Part shown: positions 1-9,202 of the stretch, in pieces
Position numbering within the stretch: the first letter of the stretch is position 1
Layout: each line of letters starts with the position of its first letter
Notes under the pieces: model-generated
The model's input: only the letters and a program-made list of their open reading frames with translations
The model's database searches: none
Told to the model about the DNA's origin: nothing
Assembly (NCBI GenBank): GCA_021815405.1
Contig: JAKAGV010000010.1
Coordinates: forward strand, 153,014-217,013
DNA from: Bacteroidota bacterium
GTDB taxonomy: Bacteria; Bacteroidota; Ignavibacteria; Ignavibacteriales; Ignavibacteriaceae
DNA: 64,000 nucleotides
Direction of reading: 5' to 3'
Program-made: the position numbers and the translations under genes

Positions 1-440
1 TTTTGCTGATCGGAAAGAAAATCAAAAACGGCAGTGAAGCAGAATCAGAAGAAGCAATTGAAGGCTACGGAGTCGGATTGGATATGACTTTGAGAGATAT
101 TCAAAATGAGCTTAAGAAAAAAGGTCATCCTTGGACAATAGCAAAGTGCTTCGACATGTCCGCCGTACTTTCAGAATTCATTTTAAAAAAAGATTATAAG
201 TTAACACTTGATGAAGAAATTTCTCTTTTTATAAATGGAGAAATACGGCAGAAAGAAAAATTAAATATGATGCTTTTCCCGCCGGTAAAAATTGTTCAAT
301 ACATTTCATCTTTAATGACGCTTGAAGAAGGAGATTTGATTTTTACGGGAACACCGAAAGGTGTTAGCAAAGTAGAAAAAGGAGACAAGCTTCATGCTAA
401 AATTTCCGGAATGGTTGAATTGAATTGTACTGTCGGATGA
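1..440 (+). CDS. Fumarylacetoacetate hydrolase family protein, C-terminal part
   Basis: The gene runs in from the left edge, so the true start is outside the window; the reading frame is open from base 3. About 145 residues are visible. They match the C-terminal half of the FAH fold as found in FAHD1/YcgM-type acylpyruvate hydrolases and oxaloacetate decarboxylases: a GLDMTLRDIQ segment, the PWTIAKCFD stretch that lines the active site, and the family's TGTPKGV turn followed by a final beta strand. The metal-binding acidic residues lie in the missing part. FAH enzymes cleave C-C bonds of small oxo-acids using Mg2+. It converges on ruvA with a 7-base gap, so it is not part of that operon. The family is clear; the substrate cannot be told. 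Confidence 0.85.
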   Translation, partial: LLIGKKIKNGSEAESEEAIEGYGVGLDMTLRDIQNELKKKGHPWTIAKCFDMSAVLSEFILKKDYKLTLDEEISLFINGEIRQKEKLNMMLFPPVKIVQYISSLMTLEEGDLIFTGTPKGVSKVEKGDKLHAKISGMVELNCTVG

Positions 441-447
441 CTGTAAA

Positions 448-1032
448 TCATCCTTTATTTAAGGCGCTCAAAGATTTCTTAATCAGTTCCTCAATTGCAG
501 CATTTGGCTCCTGAGTTAAAACATCTCTAACAATTTTCTCAGCTATTTTTGAATTGTACCCGAGAGTAGTAAGGGCTGCAACAGCTTCATCTTTTAAGCT
601 GAAGGAGATTTCAATTCCGCCTTCTTCTTTTATTTGATCTACTTTGGCTCGAAGCTCCAGAATAAGTCTTTCCGCAGTCTTTCTGCCGATACCGGGAACC
701 GCAACAATCCTTGAAATATCTGATGATCGAATTGCCCTTTTCAGATCATCAATATTGATTCCTGAAAGAATACTTAAAGCAATCTTAGGTCCGATTCCGT
801 TTACAGAAATCAGAAGCTCAAACATTTCTTTTTCGCTTTCGGTAGAAAATCCGAAAAGCGTAATTGCATCCTCGCGAACATTTGTATGAATAAATAGAGA
901 GACAAATTCTTCGCCAGATATTTTCTCAAAAGTATTTATGGAAATATTAACCGAGTATCCGACACCATTTACATCAAGCAGAATATTTGTCGGCTTGGAG
1001 GAAATTACTTTTCCTTTAAGATATCCAATCAT
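448..1032 (-). CDS. ruvA: Holliday junction branch migration protein RuvA
   Basis: This is the DNA-binding subunit of the RuvAB branch-migration motor; its tetramer clamps Holliday junctions and loads the RuvB ATPase. The 194-residue length is normal. Visible are an N-terminal OB-fold domain (about 1-63, opening MIGYLKG), two helix-hairpin-helix motifs (NGIGPKIA near 80 and PGIGRKTAERL near 115), and the small C-terminal helical domain (about 147-194) that touches RuvB. It is the last gene of a minus-strand recJ-yebC-ruvC-ruvA unit and starts one base after the ruvC stop, so translational coupling is likely. No ruvB is seen in the window. Confidence 0.97.
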   Translation of the reverse strand: MIGYLKGKVISSKPTNILLDVNGVGYSVNISINTFEKISGEEFVSLFIHTNVREDAITLFGFSTESEKEMFELLISVNGIGPKIALSILSGINIDDLKRAIRSSDISRIVAVPGIGRKTAERLILELRAKVDQIKEEGGIEISFSLKDEAVAALTTLGYNSKIAEKIVRDVLTQEPNAAIEELIKKSLSALNKG

Positions 1033-1033
1033 G

Positions 1034-1570
1034 TCAGCCTATTACCCTTTCAGGAAACATCTCCACAAATGATTTCCAGTTTTTGCTTTTCTTTACCGGC
1101 GATCTCATTCTAAATGCATGGCAAAGTGCTACGGCAAGAGCATCGCTCTCATCGAATCGCATTTTGCCGTTTTTAATATCAAGAATTTTTTTGATCATGT
1201 AGCTTACCTGCTCTTTGGAAGCCGCTCCGGTTCCAACAACCGACTTTTTAATTTCACGCGGTGAATATTCACTCGCCGGAACTTTGTTATGGACAGCCGC
1301 CAGAATTGACACTCCCCTTGCATAGCCAATCTTCATTGCAGACTGAACATTTTTGCCGTAAAAGGCAGTTTCAATTGCAAACTCATCCGGCTTATATAGC
1401 TTGATCAATCTATCCAGCTCATCATAAATAATTTCTAATTTTGACGGAAGAGATTTTGAAGCCTGCAGTTTTATCAATCCATGCTCGATGCAGATATAAT
1501 TATTTTTATCTAACTTAATAAAGCCGAAGCCGGTAAAAATTGTTCCGGGATCAATACCGAGAATAATCAT
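1034..1570 (-). CDS. ruvC: Crossover junction endodeoxyribonuclease RuvC
   Basis: RuvC resolves Holliday junctions by paired nicks and works with RuvAB. The 178-residue product has the RNase H-like fold and all four catalytic acidic residues: Asp7 in GIDPG, Glu67 in AIETAFYGKN, and Asp140 and Asp143 in FDESDALAVALCH. The length is typical. It lies between yebC (9 bases upstream) and ruvA (1 base downstream) on the minus strand, the usual order for this cluster. Confidence 0.97.
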   Translation of the reverse strand: MIILGIDPGTIFTGFGFIKLDKNNYICIEHGLIKLQASKSLPSKLEIIYDELDRLIKLYKPDEFAIETAFYGKNVQSAMKIGYARGVSILAAVHNKVPASEYSPREIKKSVVGTGAASKEQVSYMIKKILDIKNGKMRFDESDALAVALCHAFRMRSPVKKSKNWKSFVEMFPERVIG

Positions 1571-1579
1571 CTAATTGAT

Positions 1580-2320
1580 TTAAGCAGGTAACGATGATTC
1601 GTCAATATCTGCATTACTAAAAACATTCTGAACATCATCGGAATCTTCGAGCGACTCGAGCAGCTTTGCAACCTTCTCAGCATCCTCCCCCGTAACCGAA
1701 ATATAATTTTTTGCAATCCATTGAAGCGAAGCATTTTCGACAGACAGATTTTTTTCAAGAAGAGCTTTTCTAACTGCTTCAAATGAATCTATCGGAGATT
1801 GAACAACAAAATATTCATCTTCGGTCTGCAAGTCTTCAGCGCCGGCTTCAAGAATAATTTCCATTATCTCATCTTCAGTTTTATTCTGCTTTGGAAGAGT
1901 AATGACGCCTTTCTTATCGAATAGATAAGCAACTGCACCGTTCTCTGCAAGTCTTCCGCCGCCTTTGCTAAAAAGATGTCTTACCTCTGCAACTGTTCTG
2001 TTTTTGTTATCGGTAGCTACCTCAACCATGAGCGCAACTCCAGCCGGACCGTAGCCTTCGTAAGTAAGCTCATGATATTGTGCGCCTTCAAGTTCGCCGG
2101 TAGCTTTTTTGATCGCACGGTCGATGTTATCTGCCGGCATGTTAACAGCTTTAGCATTATCGATCGCAAGTCTTAGACGAGGATTGCCTGCCGGATCGCC
2201 GCCTCCTTCTCTAGCGGCAATTGTTATTTCTTTAATTATCTTGGTGAAAGCCTTACCGCGTTTTGCGTCGATTGCAGCTTTCTTCCTTTTAGTGGTTGCC
2301 CATTTTGAATGACCTGACAT
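1580..2320 (-). CDS. yebC: YebC/PmpR family DNA-binding/translation-associated protein
   Basis: The 246-residue protein carries the family signature at its N terminus (MSGHSKWATTKRKKAAIDAK) and the FTKIIKEITIAAREGGGDP stretch. The family was first described as DNA-binding transcriptional regulators; some members are now linked to translation of proline-rich stretches. It is co-directional with recJ (11 bases upstream) and ruvC (9 bases downstream). A yebC-ruvC-ruvA order is common in bacteria. The acidic C-terminal tail (DDVQNVFSNADIDES) is also typical. Confidence 0.95.
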   Translation of the reverse strand: MSGHSKWATTKRKKAAIDAKRGKAFTKIIKEITIAAREGGGDPAGNPRLRLAIDNAKAVNMPADNIDRAIKKATGELEGAQYHELTYEGYGPAGVALMVEVATDNKNRTVAEVRHLFSKGGGRLAENGAVAYLFDKKGVITLPKQNKTEDEIMEIILEAGAEDLQTEDEYFVVQSPIDSFEAVRKALLEKNLSVENASLQWIAKNYISVTGEDAEKVAKLLESLEDSDDVQNVFSNADIDESSLPA

Positions 2321-2331
2321 TTATGTTACTC

Positions 2332-4047
2332 CTAATTATTTTCTATTGCTTTTAAATCTTTTATTTTGAACTGAGGAAATGTCCTTCCGTCTCTCGTTGT
2401 TTTATCAATCGTAAAGACCAAATCAACAAGAGATTTGTACTTTATTGATTCAAGATATTCGCCCATGTTAAAACCGATACAGTCGAAAACTTTATCAGAA
2501 CCAATCTGTTTCAAAGTTAAGATGAGATGATTGCTGCCGACAATTTTCGGCGCATTTATTACTTCAACTGATTCCGATAAAAATACCGGTCGCATATTAC
2601 CGGGACCGAACGGTGCAAACATGTCAACAATCCTTAAAAACTTGGGTGTTATTTCGGAAAATTTAAGCTTAGAGTCAATATGAATTTCTGGCAATAATTC
2701 ATCTTCACCGATTGTTTCCTTCACTACTTGTTTGAATCTTGATTTGAATTCATCGACTTTTTCCAGCTCTACTGCAAGACCTGCGGCAGCCTGATGACCG
2801 CCGAAATGAATCAGCAAGTCTTCACACTTTTTCAGCGCTTCATAAATATTAAAATTAGAAATGCTTCTTGCCGAACCTTTCGCTACGCCGTCGACTGTCG
2901 TAAGCATAATTGTCGGACGGTAATATTTTTCCACAAGCCTTGAAGCAACAATTCCAATTACACCGGGATGCCATTGTTCCTGGTGAAGTATAATTGCCAT
3001 GTCTTCGGATAAGTCAAGCGAATTCTCAACAATTTCGAGTGCGCTGTCGTAGGTATCTTCATCAATCTTTCTTCGTTCATAATTTTCAGATTCCAAAATC
3101 TTTGCAAGTTTATATGCTTCATCCTTATCAGTGGTAATTAATAGCTCTACTGCACGCTGAGCATCTCCTAATCGACCAACAGCATTAATCCTTGGCGCAA
3201 TTGTAAAAACCACCTGCCCTGAAGTTAAATTTCCTACGCACATGTTGCTGCTTTCTATTAAAGCCTCAACGCCGGGTCTCGGTTTAGTATTGATCATTTC
3301 AAGACCTTCTTTTACAAGAATTCTATTTTCATCAACAAGAGGAACTATATCTGCAGCACCAGCCATTGCAACAAGATCTAAATATTGTAACGGAAGTTCC
3401 CGCTTGCCGATTCTTTCGGCAACACCTTGAGCAAGTTTGAAAGCAACTCCGGCACCCGAAAGATATTTAAAAGGATATTGGCATCCTGGTTTAAGCGGAT
3501 CAAGAACAGCAAGCGCATCGGGAATTTCATCTTTAGGTTGATGATGATCGCATATGATCAAATCCATTCCTAAAGAATTTATATATCCGGTTTCTTCGAG
3601 TGCAGTAATTCCGCAATCGACGGAAATCATAAGTGAAGTGCCTTTTGCCTTTACGTTATCAATTCCGCTTTTAGAAATTCCATATCCTTCAGTTAAGCGC
3701 TGCGGAATATAAAACTCAACATTGGCACCAAGTTCTTTAAGGAAAAGATAAAGCAGCGCAGTAGAACAAGTACCATCAACATCATAATCGCCGTAAATAC
3801 AAATCAGTTGATTTTCGGTTAAAGCTTTAATAACCCGGTAAGTCGCAGTTTCCATTCCATCCATAAGGAAAGGATCGTAAAGTGAGTCTAAAGAAGGACG
3901 AAAGAAATGTTTAGCTTGGTTAAAGCTTTTAATACCTCTTAGGAATAATAACCTGGCAAGAACATCGGGGACAGTTAAAGAATCTGCCAAAGATTTTATT
4001 GAGTAGTCGTCATCAACTTCTTTTATTTTCCAACGCTTTTTCAACAT
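2332..4047 (-). CDS. recJ: Single-stranded-DNA-specific 5'-3' exonuclease RecJ
   Basis: RecJ degrades single-stranded DNA from the 5' end in RecF-pathway recombination and mismatch repair. The 571-residue length is typical. The DHH phosphoesterase motifs are present: GDYDVDG at 86-92, VDCG near 143, DHH at 167-169, and the DHHA1 motif GGHQAAAGLAV near residue 420. The C-terminal OB-like domain is intact. The first gene of the recJ-yebC-ruvC-ruvA operon, it starts at an ATG with the rnpB gene about 145 bases upstream on the same strand. Confidence 0.96.
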   Translation of the reverse strand: MLKKRWKIKEVDDDYSIKSLADSLTVPDVLARLLFLRGIKSFNQAKHFFRPSLDSLYDPFLMDGMETATYRVIKALTENQLICIYGDYDVDGTCSTALLYLFLKELGANVEFYIPQRLTEGYGISKSGIDNVKAKGTSLMISVDCGITALEETGYINSLGMDLIICDHHQPKDEIPDALAVLDPLKPGCQYPFKYLSGAGVAFKLAQGVAERIGKRELPLQYLDLVAMAGAADIVPLVDENRILVKEGLEMINTKPRPGVEALIESSNMCVGNLTSGQVVFTIAPRINAVGRLGDAQRAVELLITTDKDEAYKLAKILESENYERRKIDEDTYDSALEIVENSLDLSEDMAIILHQEQWHPGVIGIVASRLVEKYYRPTIMLTTVDGVAKGSARSISNFNIYEALKKCEDLLIHFGGHQAAAGLAVELEKVDEFKSRFKQVVKETIGEDELLPEIHIDSKLKFSEITPKFLRIVDMFAPFGPGNMRPVFLSESVEVINAPKIVGSNHLILTLKQIGSDKVFDCIGFNMGEYLESIKYKSLVDLVFTIDKTTRDGRTFPQFKIKDLKAIENN

Positions 4048-4191
4048 ATAAATTATCCATGGGATCTCACTCCCTTCATTATAAAGTCACAATATATAAA
4101 TTATTCTTAAACGATTTTTAAGATATACTCAATCCACTTGAACACAATCAGACAAAAATTAAAAAAGTTGAACTCGCTGACTAAAACAAAA

Positions 4192-4638
4192 ATAGTTCAG
4201 GCTTATAAGCCGAATTCTGTTTCCCGATAAAATCGGGATGGCAATTATTTATCTTGTCCCGATGTTGCCATCGGGATCCAGCAGTCTACCCGGGAACTCA
4301 TCTCTGCCACAAAATTGCGGCACAGATTAAAGCGAACAACTTTATACCGCATAATACGGAAAAGTTCCCTTATTTGACCTTGCTTCGGGTGGGGTTTGCC
4401 GTGTCCCGGTAAAACCGGGATCCCGACTAAATCGGGACCAGAAATGTTACCATTTCTGCGGTAGGCTCTTACCCTGCCGTTTCACCTTTACCACGAGTTC
4501 CCTCGAGGAAGTTTATTTTCTGTGGCACTATCCATGACCCGAAATATCGAGCCTCCGGACGTTATCCGGCACCCTGTTCTATGAAGTTCGGACTTTCCTC
4601 CCCGAATTTCTTCGAGGCAATTGCCCAGCCTGAACTAT
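4192..4638 (-). ncRNA. rnpB: RNase P RNA (type A)
   Basis: This is the catalytic RNA that trims the 5' leader of pre-tRNAs. On the minus strand the 5' end contains GGGGAGGAAAGTCCGAACTT, the universal P4-side core (CR-I). The 3' part contains AACCCCACCCGAAGCAAGG and CAGAATTCGGCTTATAAG (CR-V). The ends form a P1 helix: ATAGTTCAGGC at 4638 pairs with GCCTGAACTAT ending at 4192. P13 (CCCGATTTAGTCGGG), P14 (CCCGGTTTTACCGGG) and a P18 stem-loop (TCCCGATGGCAACATCGGGA) can be folded by eye, which fits bacterial type A. Ends are set by P1 pairing and could be off by a few bases. Confidence 0.95.
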
Positions 4639-4686
4639 GTTATTTTCAATCTAAGTTTCTTTTTCAGATTGTATTTTTTCTTATAG

Positions 4687-4694
4687 CAAATATA
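4687..4694 (-). promoter_or_regulatory. Possible promoter element upstream of rnpB (TATATTTG)
   Basis: On the minus strand the octamer TATATTTG lies about 49 bases before the mature rnpB 5' end. It matches the Bacteroidota -7 consensus TAnnTTTG. No convincing -33 element was found. The distance would require 5' processing of the precursor, which is normal for this RNA. Identical octamers occur upstream of two other genes in the window (18835-18842 and 53507-53514). Confidence 0.3.
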
Positions 4695-4791
4695 ATAAAT
4701 TACTTTTCGTAAAGCATCAGAAATGTTAGCTTTGGAATAAATGTTAAGAAGATAAAAAAATGTGGATGGAAAATTTTCCCCGTCTCAACTC

Positions 4792-4831
4792 GTACCGGTT
4801 TTTAGCTTACCTCTAGCAGATAAACCGGTAC
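4792..4831. repeat. Isolated stem-loop between the zinc-ribbon gene and rnpB
   Basis: A hairpin has arms GTACCGGTTT and AAACCGGTAC with a 20-base centre. It lies about 55 bases beyond the stop of the minus-strand zinc-ribbon gene and about 150 bases before rnpB. There is no T-run on either side, so it is not a classical terminator. It may be an mRNA 3'-end structure or a remnant of a palindromic repeat. Confidence 0.4.
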
Positions 4832-4883
4832 AAGGCAACAATGCAACATTGGGAGTAGAATTGTAAAAATTTACAAAATTTTA

Positions 4884-5609
4884 TTAGGCGTCTACATTTT
4901 CGGCAATTTCGGTCGAGACCAAAATTCTTCCGCAATATTCGCAATAGAAGAGTTTGTTATTTCTTCTTATTTCTAGCTGTCGCTGTGGAGGAACTATATT
5001 ATGGCAGCCGGAACATGCCGATCTTTTTATTGTAGCAACGGCTTTGCCTTTCTTAGCTTTACGGATTCTCATGTAGGCTAAGTAATCAGGCTTCTTTGTC
5101 TGAGATTCAATTTCTTTTCTCTTTGTTCTCAGTTTAGCTTCTTCTTTTTCGTTGGCTTTAACAATTTCTTTTAAATCAGCTTCTTTAACCTTCAATTCTT
5201 CTTTAGATTCGTTTAACTGGGGTGTTATCTCTTCAATTTCATCAGAAAGTTTTTTACTCAGATCCGCTAAAGAGTTATTCTCTTCTTCAAGCTTTCCTAT
5301 CTGTTCCTCGGTATGATCAATTTCTTTTGTGAGAGCATCATACTCTTTGTTATTACGTACCTGGTAAAGCTGAGCTTTAAATTTTTTCTGATTCTCTTTT
5401 AATTTTTCAATTTCTTCTTCATTGTCTTTTCTTTTTTCAAGAGAATCTTTCTGTTCTTTTTCCTTTGCAGCTATTTCACTCTTTAAGCCGGCAATCTTTT
5501 CTTCCAGAACTTCAACAGCATTTGGAAGATCACCCCGCAGTTCTTCAAGTTCATCTAGTTGATCATCTAAATTTTGCAACTCATACAATATTTTTAATCT
5601 ATCAAACAA
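4884..5609 (-). CDS. Coiled-coil protein with C4-type zinc ribbon (DUF164/CT398-like)
   Basis: The 241-residue protein has a long, highly charged N-terminal coiled-coil hairpin (about 25-175) and a C-terminal zinc ribbon with cysteines at 199, 202, 223 and 226 (CSGC and CEYCG). This is the architecture of the DUF164/CT398/FlgZ-like family, whose cellular role is not settled; proposed roles include nucleic-acid or sigma-factor binding. It lies 20 bases behind the Nif3-like gene, a pairing common in bacteria, so the two are probably one transcript. Confidence 0.85.
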   Translation of the reverse strand: MFDRLKILYELQNLDDQLDELEELRGDLPNAVEVLEEKIAGLKSEIAAKEKEQKDSLEKRKDNEEEIEKLKENQKKFKAQLYQVRNNKEYDALTKEIDHTEEQIGKLEEENNSLADLSKKLSDEIEEITPQLNESKEELKVKEADLKEIVKANEKEEAKLRTKRKEIESQTKKPDYLAYMRIRKAKKGKAVATIKRSACSGCHNIVPPQRQLEIRRNNKLFYCEYCGRILVSTEIAENVDA

Positions 5610-5629
5610 TTTACTTTCACTCCTTGACT

Positions 5630-6745
5630 TTAATTATTATAAAAAATTATTGGATTGGTTGATCCATTATACTTAAAAACTTTTATTTCTGAATTTGCTT
5701 TGCCGATATAAGCTTCCAACCTTCTGTGTACTTCATTAAGAGAATAAATTTCGGTTTCATAATGTCCAGCATCAATTAGGAGAATTTCTCCGGCGGCATC
5801 TTGAAAGGTATGGTATTTTATGTCGGCGGTAATAAATGCATCGGCATTGGAGGCGATTGCTTCTTTTATCAAATCAGTTCCCGCTCCTCCACATACAGCT
5901 ACCTTACTTATTTGATTTTTGCTTCCTTCAACAAATCGGAAATTTTTCAATTTCAATTTTTCCGAGACATATTTTAAAAACTCTTTTGGCGCTATTGGAT
6001 TTTCTAAAATGCCGGCAGCTCCTGCTCCATATTTTGAATTTGAATTTTCCAGAGGATAAACATCATAAGCTACTTCTTCATAAGGATGAACTTTAAAAAT
6101 AGCGTGAAGAATATTTTTCAGTTTCCAAGAGTCCAAAATTACTTCCAATTTAACTTCGTCTACTTCTTCTTCAAAACCTTTTTTGCCTATGGCAGGATTT
6201 GATTTTTCAGTTCCTTTGAAAGTACCTTTTCCGGTGGTTCTAAAGCTGCAATGGCTGTACTCTCCTATTTCTCCGCCGCCATTTTCAAAAATCACTTCAG
6301 CAACTTTATCCACATAATCTACAGGGACATAAACAACCAATTTTAATTGATTGGATTTAGATTCCAATAAAAAATCTATCTCCTTTAAACCAAGCTGTTT
6401 TGCTAGTTCGAAGCTTACGCCGTCTTTGGTAAAATCTAAATTAGTATGTGCAGAGTACAGAGTGATATCGTTCTTAATTATTTTTTCAATAAGTTTTGAG
6501 ATTTTATCTTTATGAAGGTCGATTTTTTTTAGGGGGCTGAAAAGCAATGGATGGTGTGTTATAATTAGATTGCAATTCTTCTTAATTGCATCGTCAAGCG
6601 TCTCATCGGTTACCTCGAGGCAAAGCAGGATGTTTTTAATTTCTCTTTCGGTTAAGCCTACTTGCAATCCTACGTTATCTTTTTGCCAAGCTATTTCTTT
6701 AGGTACCCAATTTTCAAAATATTTTAATATTTCTTTACACGTCAT
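5630..6745 (-). CDS. Nif3-like dinuclear metal centre protein
   Basis: The 371-residue protein is the long form of the NIF3/YqfO family (also annotated GTP cyclohydrolase 1 type 2), with the roughly 100-residue central insertion seen in YqfO. Metal ligands are visible: His64-His65 in THHPLLF, the SAHTNLD motif around 98-104, and a late GHYETE motif. It opens MTCKEILKYFENWVPK, which is where the family starts, so the ATG at 6745 looks right even though a terminator-like hairpin ends only 11 bases upstream. The enzymatic activity of the family is uncertain. It is followed by the zinc-ribbon gene in the same direction. Confidence 0.88.
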   Translation of the reverse strand: MTCKEILKYFENWVPKEIAWQKDNVGLQVGLTEREIKNILLCLEVTDETLDDAIKKNCNLIITHHPLLFSPLKKIDLHKDKISKLIEKIIKNDITLYSAHTNLDFTKDGVSFELAKQLGLKEIDFLLESKSNQLKLVVYVPVDYVDKVAEVIFENGGGEIGEYSHCSFRTTGKGTFKGTEKSNPAIGKKGFEEEVDEVKLEVILDSWKLKNILHAIFKVHPYEEVAYDVYPLENSNSKYGAGAAGILENPIAPKEFLKYVSEKLKLKNFRFVEGSKNQISKVAVCGGAGTDLIKEAIASNADAFITADIKYHTFQDAAGEILLIDAGHYETEIYSLNEVHRRLEAYIGKANSEIKVFKYNGSTNPIIFYNN

Positions 6746-6748
6746 ACG

Positions 6749-6782
6749 AAAAAAAATGCACCCTGGCTTAAATCGGGGTGCA
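6749..6782 (-). terminator. Rho-independent terminator-like hairpin abutting the Nif3 start
   Basis: On the minus strand TGCACCCC (6782-6775) pairs with GGGTGCA (6763-6757) and is followed by eight T residues (6756-6749). It lies about 190 bases beyond ispG and could end that transcript, but the T-run stops only 3 bases before the Nif3 ATG. That leaves no room for a separate promoter or ribosome binding site downstream of it. Confidence 0.65.
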
Positions 6783-6970
6783 TCTTTCTTTTCTAAAACC
6801 TTTGCTGTCTTGCAGCTAAATAATTTATAATATTAAAAAATATAAATCTTTTGATCATCTTTTGCATTTTCAAGTCATCAAATATAAATCATCAAGATTT
6901 AATTTCCAATTTTCCAGGCAAATAATATTAAGAATTAAATCTAAATTCTGTGATATAAAATACTGTTAAC

Positions 6971-8980
6971 TTACTTTGACTCAATCCAGTTATCATCTTC
7001 TTTAATTAAATCGATCAAACTATCAACCGCCTCAGCAGTAGGAACATTTCGTCGTACAATCTCTTTACCGCGGTACAAAGTAATTTTTCCCACACCAGAA
7101 CCTACATAACCGTAATCCGCATCTGCCATTTCACCGGGTCCGTTAACAATGCAGCCCATTACTGCAATTTTAACTCCTTTAAGATGTTCGGTCCGCTTGC
7201 GGATATTTTCTGTTGTCTCCTGTAGATCAAACAAAGTTCTGCCGCATGAAGGACATGCAATATATTCTGTTTTAGAAATTCTTGTACGGGCAGCCTGAAG
7301 AATTCCAAATAAAATTCTGTTAAAGAATTTTTCTTTTGTTTCCCTGTCTTTCACAAGATTTTTAACTAGTGTATTACTGCTTTTTAATGAAGAATTATCT
7401 GTAATTTTATCAACGTCAATCCAGACACCATCGCCAAACCCGTCGATTAGCAAAGCACCAAAATCAGTTGCAGAATAAAGACGTAGTTCATCAATACTTA
7501 AATTGTTGTAGCTCTTTTTTATGATTACCGGATTCTGAATATTTTCTTTAATCAGTTCGATAAATGCTCTTCTCTGCTCAGCCATTCCATGAAGATTATC
7601 GGTTTCCAGAACTAAGACAATTGTTTTATCATCCTTTAACCTAATAAGAAATTCGCCGTTCAAATCTTTTATATTTATTGAGATAAAATTTAATACATGT
7701 GAATGTTTGGAAGAGCTAAGATAATTTTCGGAAGTATATAGCGGATAGCTGTTCATTTTATCTTCATTATTAACCCAAAAATCATAATCATAAATTATTT
7801 TTAATCCATTAGGAGGATTAAACGGAAGAAGATTTTTGCCGAGGTATAAAATATCCGCCGCACCATCGCTCATATTCCATTTGTCGGAAACAGCATCATA
7901 AAAATATCCGATGGATGCAAGCCCTGAATAATTTTGAATTTCTATTTTACTAAAATCAGCAACAACTCTTGGTACGTTATGTCCGCCAATATCAGTAGCT
8001 TCAATAGTAGAACGACGATAATAATTAAAAGGATCATAAGGAATTTCGTCTATTGGTCTTATTGGCTGATGGTTTTCACGTCCTTTATATCTATTGACTA
8101 ATTGAATTGCAACCGGCGCTTCAAATTCTGGATCTTCGGTAAGAGAAACGCGAACCGTATCACCAATTCCATCCTCAAGCAGAGTTCCAATTCCTACTGC
8201 GGATTTTATTCTACCATCTTCTCCACCGCCGGCTTCGGTTACTCCAAGATGAAGCGGATAATTCATTCCTTCTTCTTCCATCTTTTGAATTAGAAGCCTG
8301 TAAGCTTCAACCATTACCTGGGTGTTGCTTGCCTTCATCGAAAGGACGATGCTGTGATAATCCAAATCTTCACAAATACGCAAGAACTCAAGCGCAGATT
8401 CAACCATGCCGAGCGGAGTATCACCGTAACGGCTCATAATGCGGTCGGAAAGAGATCCGTGGTTTGTTCCGATTCTCATTGCCGTGCCATATTCTTTACA
8501 GATTTTTACTAGAGGAGAAAACCGTTCTCTTATCTTTTCAATTTCGGAATTATATTCCGCGTCGGTGTATTCAAGAGTTTGGAATTTTTTTCTATCGATA
8601 TAATTACCGGGATTGACTCTAACTTTTTCTACAATTCTTGCAGCAAGCTCTGCCGCATTTGGAGTAAAGTGAATATCAGCTATTAAAGGTACATTATATC
8701 CGCGTTTTCTTAATTCATTTTTTATTTCTTGAAGATTTTGAGCTTCGAGTTTGCTTGGTGCGGTTATTCTTACATAATCACAGCCGGATTCAACCATTCT
8801 TATTGTCTGCTCAACTGTAGCCTTTGTATCCATCGTGTCTGTTGTTGTCATCGATTGGATTCTGATAGGATTGTTTCCACCAAGAGGAATATCACCGACA
8901 AATACTTCCCGGGTTTTGTAGCGTGAATACTGAGTTAGGCTGTTGCAGTATCTTCTTGTTTTACTGATCGAATCTATCAT
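6971..8980 (-). CDS. ispG: 4-hydroxy-3-methylbut-2-enyl diphosphate synthase (long form)
   Basis: IspG (GcpE) makes HMBPP in the MEP isoprenoid pathway using a [4Fe-4S] cluster. The product is 669 residues, the long form with a roughly 250-residue insertion (about 320-560) between the TIM barrel and the Fe-S domain. This form is known from Bacteroidota, Chlorobiota, Chlamydiae and plants. The barrel begins with RYKTREVFVGDIPLGGNNPI. The cluster domain shows CPSCGRTLFDLQ and GCIVNGPGEMADADYGYVG, giving the three cysteine ligands. It is divergent from dnaG across a 222-base gap. The MEP route also feeds the geranylgeranyl reductase-type gene at 12964. Confidence 0.96.
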   Translation of the reverse strand: MIDSISKTRRYCNSLTQYSRYKTREVFVGDIPLGGNNPIRIQSMTTTDTMDTKATVEQTIRMVESGCDYVRITAPSKLEAQNLQEIKNELRKRGYNVPLIADIHFTPNAAELAARIVEKVRVNPGNYIDRKKFQTLEYTDAEYNSEIEKIRERFSPLVKICKEYGTAMRIGTNHGSLSDRIMSRYGDTPLGMVESALEFLRICEDLDYHSIVLSMKASNTQVMVEAYRLLIQKMEEEGMNYPLHLGVTEAGGGEDGRIKSAVGIGTLLEDGIGDTVRVSLTEDPEFEAPVAIQLVNRYKGRENHQPIRPIDEIPYDPFNYYRRSTIEATDIGGHNVPRVVADFSKIEIQNYSGLASIGYFYDAVSDKWNMSDGAADILYLGKNLLPFNPPNGLKIIYDYDFWVNNEDKMNSYPLYTSENYLSSSKHSHVLNFISINIKDLNGEFLIRLKDDKTIVLVLETDNLHGMAEQRRAFIELIKENIQNPVIIKKSYNNLSIDELRLYSATDFGALLIDGFGDGVWIDVDKITDNSSLKSSNTLVKNLVKDRETKEKFFNRILFGILQAARTRISKTEYIACPSCGRTLFDLQETTENIRKRTEHLKGVKIAVMGCIVNGPGEMADADYGYVGSGVGKITLYRGKEIVRRNVPTAEAVDSLIDLIKEDDNWIESK

Positions 8981-9202
8981 TCTTGTATTTTGTTATTGCA
9001 AATTTTGAGGCGTCAAAATGCAAATCTAAACTGAAAAATGAAATACTATTTTTATTCGCTTTTTGAATCGTCATAATTTTGTCTGCAAATATACGTTAAG
9101 AGAGAGAAATTTACGGTGACAAAATTGGCAGTGCACTAAACTTAAATCTAATATTGTTAAATTAGAGTTGTCTATTTAGAGATTCTATTTGATAGAAATT
9201 GT

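Noticed and set aside
448..889. Plus-strand ORF of 81 residues within ruvA (644-889)
   Set aside because: It lies fully inside ruvA on the opposite strand, with no ribosome site and no recognisable motif; it is a shadow.
4386..4440. Direct/inverted CCCGAT and CCCGGT hairpins read as dispersed repeats
   Set aside because: They are at the places expected for P13 and P14 of RNase P RNA, so they are part of that gene.
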